A stretch of DNA of 64,000 nucleotides from Papiliotrema nemorosa (GCA_032158125.1 JASKOT010000018.1:124001-188000); one strand, 5' to 3'; shown: positions 11,273 through 25,541, counted from the first letter of the stretch. Program-made: numbers and translations. The notes: a model not told the origin generated them from the sequence alone.

Positions 11273-12542
11273 AATGGATTCCCAGCACACGGTGGTGAGA
11301 TATCTTCATTGGAAAAGTATGCGTGGTGCATTGCAATCTGTTAGACCAATAGTGTATACAGGCATATTGTATGTTCAAAGTCGTTCTGGATCGCTAGATT
11401 GCTGGTCGACAGACTGCACAGAACTCCTGCCAAGTCCAACTACATGGCGTCGGGTTTGCCACTAACCAAACGAGTAAAAGGGACTCCTCCTGGCCTTTGC
11501 TCGAAGCCACAGGTGATCACAGATCGGGACTATGCGTGACCACTATTCTTGTACCGTGAACGTCCCAATGGCCTTGGTTGCGTCTTGTGCGCTCAGCCAG
11601 TTGACCAAGTGGACTTGATCCGGGTCATCAAGCTGCCGCGTGTGTCACAGATCATGATGGAATCACCTGATTGATGAGGACCAATCGAAGAACATGAAAG
11701 TCATACGCTTCATGGTCGCCCCCAAAGTCGAGCATCTACGAGGGGGATGTATATTGACAATCATCTGCTTCGAGCCAGTCTTTGCGATATACATCCGACA
11801 AATCAGAGATGATGGCGAAAGAATAGAGATCTCAAAGATCGCCCGTCGTGCCTGACATCCGGCGAGCGTTTCTCCCTGCATACTGCCACACTTACGCCTT
11901 CACACTTTGACGAAAAGCCTCTCACGATGTTGTACTGAGAGCCGAGGCGACAGTGGTAGCGTGTTCCATCACCAATTGCGTCGGACTTGACCAGCGCAAC
12001 AGATCTGCGCGCTCGATAAGGGACATGCATAATTTCCACAGTCTGGCAATCTGCCCTTGCAGATTGCCCTCTTAGAGTCGTCGAGGTGGATTCTGAAGTA
12101 TAGTAGTGAAGCTTTAGCTTGTTTGTAAACACCTCAATACTCGTAGTTATCTATATCAACACTCAGCCCGTAATTCACATTACCACAAAACCCAAATTGG
12201 TACTCTGTCATTGTCCTTGTGCGTGCTGCAGACGGTCATCATTGATTTTCGCGAGCAATCAGGAAAGTCGCAAAGGATTGTCTTGATGCATGCTATGTTC
12301 TGAAGCACTTGAAAAATCACGAGCCCTCCCGCCGCCGCGACTGTCGGTGATAAGGTGGTGGCAAGAGTGCCACTCGGCGTTATGGCGGTGCGGGGGTATG
12401 TGAATTTGATTCCGCTTTTGAGAATGGGTGGTGGTGTGCCACTCTGTGCTGGGTGGGGTGCGAGTAGCCAGTCGCGGGCGTGTGGGTAGGCTATTGAAGG
12501 TTTCTTGAGCTCAAACTTCTCTTTCTCTTATCCGACAAGCAA
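11273..12542. other. Long intergenic region upstream of eS8
   Basis: This 1,270-bp gap has no convincing coding sequence. Minus-strand frames at 11663-11881 and 11803-12132 are short, overlap each other in different frames, and lack plausible splice partners. It likely holds the 3' region of the upstream gene and the promoter and leader of the ribosomal-protein gene, with a pyrimidine-rich stretch just before 12540. A noncoding transcript cannot be excluded. Confidence 0.45.
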
Positions 12543-12749
12543 GTGAGTATCCATCTCATATAAGACCCCTTCGACCACCTCCATCCATCGTCGAGAGTAG
12601 GAGAACAATCAGCAGAACACATACTGGATCAGTGGAGGAAGGATAGTTGACTAGGCATTTGAAGGAAACTTTCGACAATTGTTCTCCTACTTTCGACGAA
12701 ACCCTTTCGACAACTTGATCATCCCAGACAACAGAGACTGACCATTCAG
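12543..12749 (+). other. 5'UTR intron of the eS8 gene with an internal 14-bp inverted repeat
   Basis: A GTGAGT donor at 12543 and an acceptor (CTGACCATTCAG) at 12749 would remove 207 bp ending one base before the ATG at 12751. Leader introns are common in ribosomal-protein genes. Within it, 12596-12609 and 12678-12691 are perfect 14-bp inverted copies with a 68-nt loop. No C/D-box snoRNA signature is obvious. Confidence 0.6.
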
Positions 12750-12750
12750 C

Positions 12751-13597
12751 ATGGGTATCGCAAGAGATTCGCGGCACAAGCGTTCCGCATCGGGAGCCCG
12801 ACGGGCCCACTAGTGAGTGGAACAACTTTCACAAGTTTGACAGAAGTATGCACTGACAACTCAGCCGAAAGAAGAGAAAGTTCGAACTCGGTCGACAACC
12901 CGCCATGACCAAGCTCGACTCTTCCAAGCGAATCCACGAGGTCCGAACTCGAGGTGGAAACGTCAAGTACCGAGCTTTGCGATTGGACTCTGGTAACTTT
13001 GCCTGGGGATCCGAGTCGATCACCCGAAAGACCCGATTGCTCCAAGTTGTGAGTGTCCCTCTTTTCACACCCACAGTGGAGCCATTGTGCAGAATGTTTC
13101 GGTCTTGAACAGCTGGATGGTGGAAGACGGTGCACACGGATGTTGGAAGAATTTGCGCTGACTCGCTAGCGATACAACGCCACCAACAACGAGCTGCTCC
13201 GAACCCAAACCCTCGTCAAATCCGCCATTGTTGACGTTGATGCCACCCCCTTCCGACAATGGTACGAGGCCCACTACGCTCAACCCATCTACCGAGGTGC
13301 CAAGGTCAACGCCGAGGATGCCGACAAGAAGCAATCCAACCACGTTAAGCGAATCTTGGACGAGCGAAAGAAGGACGCCAAGATTGACCCCATCCTTGAG
13401 CAACAGTTCAAGGCCGGTCGATTGTTGGCCATCATCACCTCGCGACCTGGTCAATCCGGTCGAGCGGACGGTTACATCCTCGAGGGCAAGGAGCTCGACG
13501 TGAGTTGGACTCGTACTCGATCAACGTTGAGTGGTGCTGATGATCCCAGTTTTACCACCGAAAGTTGCAACTCCGAAAAAACAAGCACGCTGCTTAA
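12751..13597 (+). CDS. RPS8: 40S ribosomal protein S8 (eS8)
   Basis: Exons are 12751-12812, 12865-13048, 13170-13499 and 13550-13597, giving 207 aa, matching eukaryotic eS8 (about 200 aa). The start [18 protein letters not shown], the block [17 protein letters not shown], and the segment [20 protein letters not shown] are all family-specific. The C-terminus [15 protein letters not shown] is fitted by splicing. The protein binds 18S rRNA in the small subunit body. Codon use is strongly biased (CGA for Arg, AAG for Lys), as expected for a highly expressed gene. An additional intron probably lies in the 5'UTR, a possible regulatory element. Confidence 0.96.
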
Positions 13598-14052
13598 GGG
13601 TAGTCATTTGGTGCTTGGGAGATTGCGTTCTTGTTGGGGATTGTACCACTGGCTTTTCCGATTTGGATGCAGATCATGACATGACTTGGTTCAGGACGAT
13701 ACTCAGCATTGATTTTAGTCAACCGCAGCCGATGCCTATGATTTCCAGTCTCCGGGTCTCGGCTCATTTTGTTATGGCAATCGTCCCGTCATGCTGCTGG
13801 AAATGATCGAAACACGTCGGATATGCTGCCCTGCTTTGTCAGAGGGAATCATGGTCTGCCGGGGCTACCGTTTGCAAGATGACATCTCTGATGTTTGATG
13901 TTCTACTGACCCTCCTTTGATCAACTGATGCGGTCTTCGAAGCTGAGATTTGTTCATGATGTTCTGACATATGACAGGTTTATGACCATATACGATACAA
14001 GCATGCGAGTTGTTCTACAAGACTGACCCTGGTCCTAGGGGGACAGGCAATC
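13598..14052. other. Intergenic, no gene seen
   Basis: This 455-bp stretch lies between eS8 and the next same-strand gene. It is AT-richer than the coding flanks and contains no coherent frame. It is probably the eS8 3'UTR and the promoter of the next gene. Confidence 0.5.
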
Positions 14053-15581
14053 ATGTCTCGATTGGGCTACTACGAAGCCCGACTATTGGCATCTCGCAAA
14101 GAGACCTCAGAGCCGCCCAGCACAATCCTTGACATCATTATCGACGCCTTTGCTACACCCCACAAGATATGCACCACATCAACCCAACTCGACGGATCTG
14201 TCAAAACCAAAGTGTTCGTACGCAACCAACCTTTGGACGCGACAGTACAGCCTTACAATAATGATCCGCGTTCTTGCGTCGTAGATTCAGACCTGGGGAT
14301 AGTCATAAGCGGCAAGACTCAAGATATCAGTACTGACGCCTGGGGAGGGCAGAGTGCCATCTCGGCCTGGCTGAATGTGCTTCGGGATACTCAACTAGGC
14401 CAAAGCTCAGATATCGCTTTGTCCCAATACCATGCTTCTGGATGGGAAGGCTGCTGGAAAGGTGTCTGCGAAGGGAAGATCCCGGGAGAGGGTGAGGTGG
14501 AAGTCAGTGTATCGCTGCATACTGTCATATATATCTGCGACTCGCTAGAGTCGAGGTGCAGAAGTATTAGGCCGCGTTCGAATAGCGTGGCGAGGTTGGT
14601 CAAACAAGTGGATAGGCCTTATCGCCAGGTTGGCAAATTGAAAGCGGATCTTGTACCCCCGAAGGGCGTCACAGAGATCAGCCTGGGAGGACTACTCAAG
14701 GGGCTTATCCTGCATACCTGCAGTTCTGGAAAGCTGCTTCTTGAATCGTCTTCACCCTCTGCGGAGGTCGAATCGGGTGTCGCGCAATCAGAGCAGAGTC
14801 CAAGCGTTGAGATCGAGGATAGGACACCCATCGGTCCATGCTCACTCACGTACAGGTGCCTACCTCGAGCTGTTCATACGGATATACAAATCGTCTCTTC
14901 CGAATCGAGAAACCTGGGCTCGCAGCAAGAATGCAAGATGCAATGGGAACTGGGGTGGATCACTACATTACCGGAGTAAGCATGCGAATGACCCATGAAA
15001 CCGTATGCTGACTACCAGAACTAAACCTCACATAGTCTCCCTTACTGTTAACTTGGATAATGACACTATAGATACTTTACTGCACAGTCTCTGGAACGGG
15101 GAGGATGAACCGCTGGATCTTCAAGCTGGACATGTTGATTTATGCAAGTCGACACCATCGTCGGAGGCATGTGTACTGGGGTCCAATGAATGGGCTGGTT
15201 TTGCGAGCTTGCGATGTTCTGTTCATACGGTCGGAGGGGAAGAGGAAGCGGACATGGGCATACTGCCCATAGAATTCCATGTCAGAAGCTTACACGCCGG
15301 ATATGTAAGTAGACTGAGTATCTCCCGCTTGAACGTTGTGGCGGCGCCAACTCCTTGCTGCGAAGAGAACGCAGCAGCGCCTCGTATCACCCGCGGGTGA
15401 GAAGAGGACGATCATCAGGGCGGGTCGCCGGAGAATTTTCGGCTGCTTCGATGCGTTTTGGTTTGGATGTTTATCCGAAGGTCACAACTTTGCCACTGCT
15501 CATTTAGTCTCGACCACTCTGCGAACCCCTTGCATTATCCAAATCGAAATCTCTGCTGCATGCATTGATGAGCCTTTCTGA
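14053..15581 (+). CDS. Uncharacterised protein
   Basis: The family is not recognised. Exons 14053-14975, 15019-15304 and 15366-15581 close in phase to 474 aa. The predicted product is a soluble protein of mixed alpha/beta composition with no signal peptide or membrane segment. Residues about 160-200 are rich in Arg and Ser, and about 235-260 are acidic. Both introns (43 and 61 bp) have good GTAAG donors. The last exon was chosen because its frame stays open for 72 codons and begins at a phase-0 acceptor after GAAG; it is Arg-rich first and then Cys/Phe-rich. That last junction is less certain than the first. The ATG at 14053 is the first in frame after an upstream AT-rich region. Confidence 0.6.
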
Positions 15582-15986
15582 TTACTGGGTAACGCGAGTC
15601 AAGCCTATAATAATGACAATAATGTGCCGTGCTGAATGAGACTCGTGTCTTTATACCCACTTCGGTGCCGAGGTAGCAAACATATGGGCCGAGGTGGGTG
15701 AGGGGGTGGCCAATGTGTGTCATCGGAAATGCCCGATGGTCATTCAGCTTTCTTCTCTCCAGTCCAGAAATACCTCTCATGCCATTCGACTCTTTTTCTC
15801 CTTGCTCACTTCCCCCTTGTCCTTTATCTCTCACTCGATCCTGGTATAACAGGTCCTGGATAGAACAGATACCCCAAATCGAGCTCAAAGTGTGACTAGA
15901 GAGCGAAAGAGAACAATCCTCAGCGACGCACTCGATCGAGTAGATCACCCTTTGTCATCATCCACGAAGACGCGGCCTCACACGCG
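15582..15986. other. Intergenic region before the ABC transporter
   Basis: This 405-bp gap lies between two genes on the same strand. The second half is C/T-rich (about 15750-15850), typical of promoters and leaders here. No coding or RNA gene is evident. Confidence 0.5.
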
Positions 15987-18900
15987 ATGCCCGCGATCCT
16001 TCCCACACATCGAGATGCGTCTCCTAGCTCTTCCACGAGCAGTAACAGCGACGGGCAACAATCTTCCGACATCACTCAGGTACCCTCGAGAACCGATGAA
16101 CAACACACAACAAAACGACCCGTCTCGGGCGTCCCGTCAGAGGCGAAAAGCAAAGACGACTCTGAAGAAGGTTTCGATGATAAAGGTCTGATAGAGGTAG
16201 AGGAAGATGGACAGAAACGCAAAGTTCGAGTCGTGCTCGAGCACAAGACTGGAAAGGAAATGCTTAAAGAGGTCTCGGGAGGTTCATACACTGTTCCAAG
16301 GTGGTGAGTGGGCGAATGACTAGATTGTCCGCAGCATTTTGCTCACATCAGGCGCCACTCGCTACCTTTTATGAAGCCTAAATTACCCCCACCGCCGGCA
16401 CCATTGTCCATGGACGCTGCGCCCATCACACCTGAAATCGACGCATCGTTCTTCTCCTTCGTCTTCTTCAACTGGATTTCACCTCTTATGGCGTTGGGCT
16501 CGGCGCGGCCACTGCAAGCCACCGACCTTTGGAAAATGGACGACGCCCGTTCCGCCGGTTTGCTCTCCCAAAAACTCCTCACGAATTACATGGAACGCGA
16601 CAGAAAAGCCAAAGAGTACAATGAAAAGCTTTCCGACCCAAACTTCCGCCTGCCTTGGAAAAAACGTATCTCGTTCGCCCTACGTCCGAGCGGCGGGAAA
16701 CGGGAAAAGGAGTGGAGAGAAAAGACAGGAAAACGCAAAGCCAGCTTGGCATGGGCTCTGAGCGATACCTTTGGATGGTACTTCTGGTCTGCTGGATTCA
16801 TCAAATTTGTCGGTGATCTTTCGGGAGCTTTCTCGCCGCTTGTCGTGCGAGCCATCATCAAATGGTCCACCGAATACGAGTACGCCAGAACCCTTGGAAC
16901 GCCGAAACCAAGCATTGGCCGAGGTATCGGCATGGCAATAGGGCTGTTTGCCATGTTGTCGGTTTATTCTATCTCCGCCCACCACTTTTTCATCAGTAAG
17001 CGGATGACGGAAAAAAATCGCTGACATTCAGGGAGTATGGGCGTCGGAGTCTTGACTCGATCTGCCATCATCTCAGCTGTCTACCACCGAGCCTTGCGAT
17101 TGACCCAAAAGGCTCGTGGTGAAATTCCCAACGGAAAGATTGTGAATCACATCTCGACCGACACTTCCAGGATCGATTTTGCTGCTGGATTCTTCCACAT
17201 GACCTGGACAGCTCCTGTTCAATTCGTGGTCGTTGCTATTATCCTCATCGTGGAGATCGGATACTCAGCCTTGCCAGGTCTTGGGTTCCTACTCCTCGCC
17301 TTGCCACTCCAAACTATCATCATGAAAAAGCTCTTCACTCAACGGAAAAAATCGATGATCTGGACCGACAAACGTGCAAAGCTCCTGCAAGAGATTCTGG
17401 GCGGAATGCGGATTGTCAAATTCATGGCATGGGAATTACCTTTCTTGAACCGGCTGCGCGCCATTCGAAAGCTCGAGCTTGGATTCGTGCGAAGACTCCT
17501 CTGGTTCCGGTCTGGCATGATGGCTTTTGCCCTTTCACTGCCTGTGCTTGCTGCTATCCTGTCCTTCATCACCTACTCGCTCACATCCCACGGTCTGTCA
17601 GCGGCTACTACATTCACGGTGTTGACGCTATTCCAAATCATTCGAATGCCCTTGATGATCTGGCCCATGTCTCTCTCCGCTTCGGTCGACGCTTGGAATG
17701 CTCTTGGTCGATTGGAGGCAGTGTTTGACGCCGAGATCATGACGGACGAACGGCATGTTGACCTCAACATGAAGGACGGAATCCGAATCGAGCATGCTTC
17801 TTTCACGTGGGACGCCGCGCCGATCGTCGAAGATGACGCCTTGAAGAAGCTCAAAGGCAAGGATGCAGCTGCTATCACTGGCCGGAAAGGGGACCCAGCA
17901 GCTTCCTCAAAGAAGAACAAGAAGACTAAGACTCCAACCTCGGCAGCGGATCTCGCCCACGCTGAAAAGTCTGGTGCGCCATCCAATCTCGCCGAAGCCG
18001 GGAAGGCCGGTGTCATGGGTGGTGGCGAGCCAGCCACTGCACCCGGACTCAACGAAAAGACTCCAGAGATCACACAAAGGATTTTCAGCTTGAAAGATAT
18101 CGACCTGGTTATTCCCAAAGGAAGCCTCACCGCGATTGTAGGCTCAATCGGATCTGGAAAATCGTCCCTCTTGCAAGGTTTGATGGGAGGTGAGCAAAGT
18201 CTTCTGGGTAAGAACTTCGCTGACAATGCAGAGATGCGACGAACAGGTGGAAAGGTGACCTTTTCGGGTTCTACCTCGTTGTGCTCGCAGACGCCTTGGA
18301 TTCAGAACGCCACTATCAGAGAGGTAAGACCGCTCCACCACTCTTCTCTCGTTTCTGACGTACAGAACATCCTCTTCGGACAACGCTGGGACGAGGATCG
18401 ATATTGGGCCGCCGTACGAGACTCGTGTCTCGAAGCCGACTTGGAGCTGCTCGAGGATGGTGACGGAACCGAAATCGGTGAGAAGGGTATCAATCTGTCA
18501 GGAGGCCAAAAGCAACGAGTCAACATCGCACGAGCAGTGTACTTTGATGCCGACATCATCGCTCTTGACGATCCGCTCTCTGCCTTGGACGCTGGAGTCG
18601 GCAAAGCTCTATTCTTCAACGCTATCCTAGGTGCCCTAGCTGGAAAGACACGACTTCTTGTCACCCATGCCCTGCACTTCTTACCGCATGTCGACAACAT
18701 CATTCTCATGGACGAAGGACGAATCGTGGAACAAGGCACTTATGCCGAGCTTCGATCTCGGTCAAACGGCGCCTTTGCAAAATTGGTGAAAGAGTTCGGC
18801 TCGGAGGATCAACACGAGGAGACCGAGGCCAACGAAGCCGAAGCGATCGACAAAGCGGTGCCGCAAAAGGTGTATGAACGCAAGAATATGGTCTCCAAGG

Positions 18901-20832
18901 GTGACGTGACGAAACTCATGCAAGTGGAAGAGCGAACGACAGGTACCATGACGGCTGGAACATATCTCGCATACTTCAAGTTCGGCCGAGGACAGATTAC
19001 TGTTCCCTTTTTGCTCTTGGCCGCCGCTTTCTACCTAGGTTTCTTCATCATGACCTCGTTCTGGCTGGTCTATTGGCAGGAGCGCAAATGGAATCTTCAC
19101 AATGGCGTATACATTGTCATCTACGCTATGCTGGGTATCGGTTCTGCTGCTTCGACCTTCTTTATGGGTTTCGCCAATTCATATCTCTCCATCATTGCAT
19201 CCACCCGGCTGTTCAACGATGCCATCAAGCGGGTCATGTTTGCCCCTCAATCTTTCTTCGATACTACACCTCTTGGTCGGATCATGAATCGATTCTCGAA
19301 AGACATGGACACGGTCGACAACACCCTCTCGGACGCCATGCGAATGACAGTCAGTACGCTGGCCAACATTCTAGGTGCGACAATCTTGATTGCCATTATT
19401 CAACCGTACTTCCTCATCGCCATCTTTGTTGCTACCTTTTTGTACGTGCACAATGCGCGATTCTACCGACGATCATCCATCGAATTCAAACGAATCGACG
19501 CTATTCTTCGATCCTCGTTGTACTCTCATTTCTCCGAGTCGCTCTCAGGTATCGCTACTATCAGGTCCTACGGCGAGATGGACCGATTCTGCAAGGCCAA
19601 CATTAACCGAATGGATGTCGAGAATCGAGCATACTATCCTACGATTGTCAATCAACGATGGTTGGGTATCCGACTGGATATGCTTGGAAGTTTGTTATCT
19701 TTTGCTGTGGCAATCATCGTCATCACCTCGCACAAGGTCTCGCCAGCCAACGGTGGTTTGGCTCTGAGTACAATGATTACTGTTCAACAATCGTACTCTT
19801 GGTTGATTCGACAAATTGCCGAGGTGGAAAACGATATGGTCGGAGCCGAGCGAATCATGCACTACGCCAGTGCATTGGAACAAGAAGCAGACCACAACAT
19901 TCCAGGTGTCAAGCCCGCCGAGAGTTGGCCCTCTGAAGGAAAAATCGAGTTCAAGAATGTCAGGATGAAGTACCGACCAGAGTTGCCTGATGTCTTGAAG
20001 GGTTTGACGCTCTCCGTCGGCAAAAATGAGAAGATTGGTAAGTACCTCTCCCAAAATTCATGACAGATTTGAGCTAACGAACAGGTGTTGTCGGTCGAAC
20101 CGGGGCTGGAAAGTCATCCATCATGATGGCGCTGTTCCGAATGTCCGAATTATCCGGAGGAGCCATCGAGATTGACGGTGTGGATGTGTCCAAGATTGGC
20201 CTGAATGACCTTCGATCTGGTGTATCGATCATTCCGCAAGACCCCCTACTTTTCTCTGGAACCTTGCGAACGAATCTCGACCCATTTAATGAAAAGACCG
20301 ATCTCGAGTTGTATGATGCTCTCCGACGTGCTCATCTCGTCAAGACCTCCACGAGGACTTCGATCGACGGTCGACCTTCCATGGCAGACGATTCTTCGCG
20401 CAAATTCACCCTCGACACAGCCATCGAAGAAGAGGGGAACAATCTATCGGTTGGGGAGAGATCACTGGTCTCCCTTGCTCGAGCCATGGTCCGAGATACA
20501 AAGGTCTTGGTCCTCGATGAAGCCACGGCCAGTGTCGATGTCGCGACCGATGCCAAGATTCAAGAGACAATCCGAAGCGAATTCAAGGACAAGACATTGT
20601 TGTGTATCGCCCATAGATTAAAGACTATCCTTTCGTACGATAAGATTCTCGTCATGGCCGATGGACAGGTAGAGGTGAGTTGATCGTCTGTGTTTCTGGT
20701 GCAGTGCTGACGAGGCAGGAGTATGATACGCCCGAAAATCTGTTCAGACAGGGTGGAGCGTTCCATGAGATGTGTCTCAAGAGTTCCATCACGTTTGAAG
20801 ACGTCAAGGCTGCTACTGCTTTGCGCTTCTAG
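15987..20832 (+). CDS. ABC transporter, ABCC/MRP subfamily (Yor1-like)
   Basis: Exons are 15987-16303, 16352-16995, 17032-18323, 18366-20037, 20085-20674 and 20719-20832, giving 1,542 aa. The order is an acidic cytosolic N-terminus, TMD1 ([17 protein letters not shown] is the ABCC entry motif), NBD1, TMD2, then NBD2. NBD1 has Walker [10 protein letters not shown], signature [14 protein letters not shown] and Walker [18 protein letters not shown]2 has Walker [10 protein letters not shown], signature [14 protein letters not shown] and Walker [13 protein letters not shown]. About 75 low-complexity Lys/Ala-rich residues precede NBD1. Absence of an MRP-type TMD0 groups it with short ABCCs such as yeast Yor1, plasma-membrane drug and organic-anion exporters. 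Glu replacing Gln in the NBD2 signature is seen in fungal Yor1-type proteins. The substrate is not predictable. Confidence 0.9.
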
Positions 20833-21164
20833 GCGATGGACACTGTAGGGCAAAAAGAGGAGCGAGTTGGGGAATTCATCTGTTCTTAGATATCCTGTAG
20901 AGGGAGTCGCGTACATCTTATCATAATCGTAGTATACATGGAGAGTCGCACAGCGACCAAGGAGTGAAATATATGTATCTACTATCTGTCCACCGCTCAG
21001 ATGAGAAGAACATCGGGGCATTCCCAATGAGAGCATCAAGCTGAGGTGCACCAGAGCACCAGGTAGATCATTCGCCCGTCCGCAAGTCCAACACGATACA
21101 TATTCCCAGAGAAAGTCGTCACGTCGTGTCGTTTCGTCATCACCACCGAGACCCGCACCATGTC
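20833..21164. other. Convergent intergenic region
   Basis: This 332-bp region lies between the ABC transporter stop and the stop of the convergent LPMO gene, so it should contain both 3'UTRs and polyadenylation sites. No promoter or coding feature is expected or seen. Confidence 0.55.
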
Positions 21165-22538
21165 CTATTGGACGAAAGAGTCCATCGGAGTAGTGATCCT
21201 CCTTCGAACGAGTCTCTCATGAGGCGAACGTCGAACCAGTCTTTCGTGTCGTTTATGCATGGAGGATCGTTTGCACTTTTTCGGTGATGAACTCGCCGAC
21301 GAGACCGACGTGGCCGAAGTGCTTGAAGCGGTAGCAGCGGATGACACATCACCAGTAGAGTTCGAATTGGCATTGGCAGCATGACCGAGATTCGACGCGG
21401 TGGCTGAGGAAGTCGAGCTGGACGCCGATGAAGCGGTAGCGGTAGCCGATATAGAGGAAGACGAAGAAGGTTTAAACAGCGTTTCTCCAGCTGCTGCGGC
21501 GCTTGAAACGGGCGAAGAAGAGGTCGTGCCAGAATTGGGGGTAGAAGAGACTGTACCGCAATTTCCAGTGATTCCAGCTCCAGGAGTGGGTGTAGTCCCA
21601 GCGTATGATCCGCCATATCGAACGTTTTTACCGGGGTGGGGGAAGACTACAGCTATGTTTTCGATGGTTGCGCATCCTGGAGCTGCGTCGACATTGGCTA
21701 CGAATGGAGCGGGGTAGTCGGTAGAGTCTAGACCGCTTCCTCCGTTGGTAATGTCGACCGGGGCACAATTTTGGTCTGACATCAGCACTGATACGCTCTA
21801 CTCAAATATCGTCCCGTCCTAGGTGATTTCGTAGAAGAAGTTGAGAAGATGCGATGCTGAGACTCACACATTTCTCGGTTTCCCTGCAAGTTGAACCAGT
21901 TCCAAGCAAATAGAGCTTTCCCACTGGGTGCTTCCTTCGGTATCGTCACTTTCTCCGTCAAGCTCTCAATGACACAACCGCCAATGATCGACTGAATGAC
22001 ATTCCACGTCTTTCCTTCATCGTAAGACATGGCGAGTTGACATGATCCTCCGCCATGAATCGCCGTCCCGGCAAGCGTGTAGTTAATTGTCGATCCGGCA
22101 GCCCATGAGACCACAGTAGGTGCTGAGGGGTCGATGTAGCCCTAAAGGAGTCTCAGTAAAGGACAAGAGGACAAAAGTAACAAAGGGAGCGGAAGGAAAG
22201 AGAGAACGCACTTTGCAAGGGTAGGTACCGAGGGGTTGTGTCATAGAGTAGTCTGGACGATCAGCAAGGTGACACCGAAAGGACGAACTGAGACGTGATC
22301 TACAGAAGACCAACGGGAGGCGGAGAAAGGAGCTATGTGGTCTTGACCTTCCCGATGGTTTCTCCCGTGGTAGGTGGGATCTGGGGAGGATGGACTCACC
22401 AATGTCGGTATAAGAGTTGGCGGGGTTGAAGCTACTCTTGAATGGATATGGCCAGGACATCTGCATATGCGCCAGCGACACAGTCGCTGATGTCAGAGCA
22501 CCGAGAAGAGCGAGGTTGAAAGAGACCATGTTGAACAC
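21165..22538 (-). CDS. Secreted AA11-like lytic polysaccharide monooxygenase
   Basis: On the minus strand the exons are 22400-22538, 22212-22252, 21868-22141 and 21165-21775, giving 354 aa. A signal peptide (LALLGALTSATVSLA) ends right before His24, so the mature protein would begin HMQMSWPYPF. That leaves the N-terminal His needed for the copper histidine brace. The second brace His is probably in AIHGGGSCQ. TYPCKG and FAWNWFNLQGNREMYQNC closely follow the AA11 pattern. Known AA11 enzymes oxidatively cleave chitin. The catalytic domain ends near residue 230. A long Ser/Ala/Thr-rich, probably O-glycosylated tail follows, ending in a basic segment with a repeated HERLVRR and several dibasic sites. 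No hydrophobic GPI-signal tail is visible. A role in the yeast's own chitin wall is possible. Confidence 0.8.
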
Positions 22539-23353
22539 TGCAGACTGTCAAAATCCTCTTCGTGAAGGGTGTAGATTTGTTGCTAGTCGGTATGAGCGCT
22601 GCTCGTAGCCTAATGTTGATGTCTGGGAGGGATGGGTCTTAGAAGGTGTCGTCGAGACTGTGCTGATGGTAAAGAGTGTACAGTGCAGTCTTGAGATGAG
22701 CGCTCATTCAACCCGGTTCAACCGCACAGGCACCGCGCGATCGAGCACATGTCTCGTCGCGTCGAGTGATGCAAAACTCACAGAGCGTATTCGAGCCTGT
22801 CGAATGTATGTCTCTACCGCGGAAAGAAGGACAAAGCTATGAGTCTAGATGAGAATAGGGATACAAGGGTGAAGAAGAAATAAAAGAAGATGGCCTTGAC
22901 GACGATGATGGGACCCATCTGACACCTCTCGACGCCTCCTTGCCCATAATGTGCCTTTCGCGTCTTTCTTTGTGCTGAAGTTTCAGGTGTGAAGCCCCGC
23001 GTTTCATCATTTCTCTCCCTCTTTTTTTTCAGCGGGATACCTTCCCCTTCCCCTTGCGTTACAATGCATAGCTGTACAATGCTGGCAGCGACGGACCGGC
23101 CGGTATCGTACACAGCGCTGCCTGCCATAGCCTGCATCCATCAAGACGAAGACGCAGATGTAGACGAGTTGGCTGGTCGAATGCCGAAGGTTCGGAAAAA
23201 CGCCACTGACAAACTTCTTTGCTGAATGCGGCGCGTTGAATCCTTCCATTGGGATATATCGCCAAGCAACATCGACTCCAGCAACCATCTCATGACCAGC
23301 TCTACTTTATATTTCCTAATGCATGCCAATTGTACCCCGACAGCACTATGTGT
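22539..23353. other. Intergenic region upstream of the LPMO gene
   Basis: This 815-bp gap lies between the LPMO start (22538, minus) and the 3' end of ADE12 (23354, minus). Short frames on both strands (for example 22814-23137 minus and 22989-23225 plus) have no recognisable content or consistent splice sites. It likely contains the LPMO promoter and the ADE12 3'UTR. Confidence 0.5.
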
Positions 23354-24933
<1,580 letters not shown>

Positions 24934-25541
24934 TGTGGTGTAAAACCAGACTTGTGCAATCTCCGACTCGACTGTTTTCACCCTTCCTCCTCTGGTCGAA
25001 TTCAGGGGTCAGCGACTTTTCAGGGGTGTCACCCATCAATAAATTCCACGTCATGCCATCGGATCTCCTCACAGCTTATCACTCCACAGACGCGCCTGAT
25101 TTTCCTTTTTTCGGACGTGCGGGATGGCTGGTCAGATGGAAGTCTGACTTCGTATCTTTTGACTGGATATCAAGTGATATGTCTCATCGTATAGCACTCT
25201 TGACATTGGATGCATGGCCTCGGAGCTTCCTCGCAGTGGATAGACAGCATCTCATGTCTCGCATGTGGGGGAGCCTCGAAGTACCGATGCATCGCTTGTT
25301 GTCATCAACCTGTACCAAGGTATCCTCGAGTCTGCTACGCACCGTACATCGACATCGACATAGCGTTGTGTGCTCAACCCAACTCGACTTCGCACCAGCC
25401 TGGTTTCCAGCTCCCGGACTTTTCCGACCCTCCTCTACAACGACAGTCACCAGGCATTTGAAGGAGGCGAGGCTGTGTCATACTCGTGTGCGCTGAAACA
25501 CTCAACTCGACCGACCCCAGTAGCCCAGAACTCCTTCATCC
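24934..25541. promoter_or_regulatory. Divergent promoter region, ADE12 / PH-domain gene
   Basis: This 608-bp interval lies between two start codons on opposite strands, so it must hold both promoters. Frames inside it are short and mutually overlapping. No specific element was assigned. Confidence 0.5.

Noticed and set aside
12543..12749. Intronic C/D-box snoRNA
   Set aside because: No matching pair of C (RTGATGA) and D (CTGA) boxes with a terminal stem was found. Only the inverted repeat is supported.
17573..18226. 217-codon minus-strand frame inside the ABC transporter
   Set aside because: It is a shadow of strongly supported coding sequence containing Walker A of NBD1. No independent evidence.
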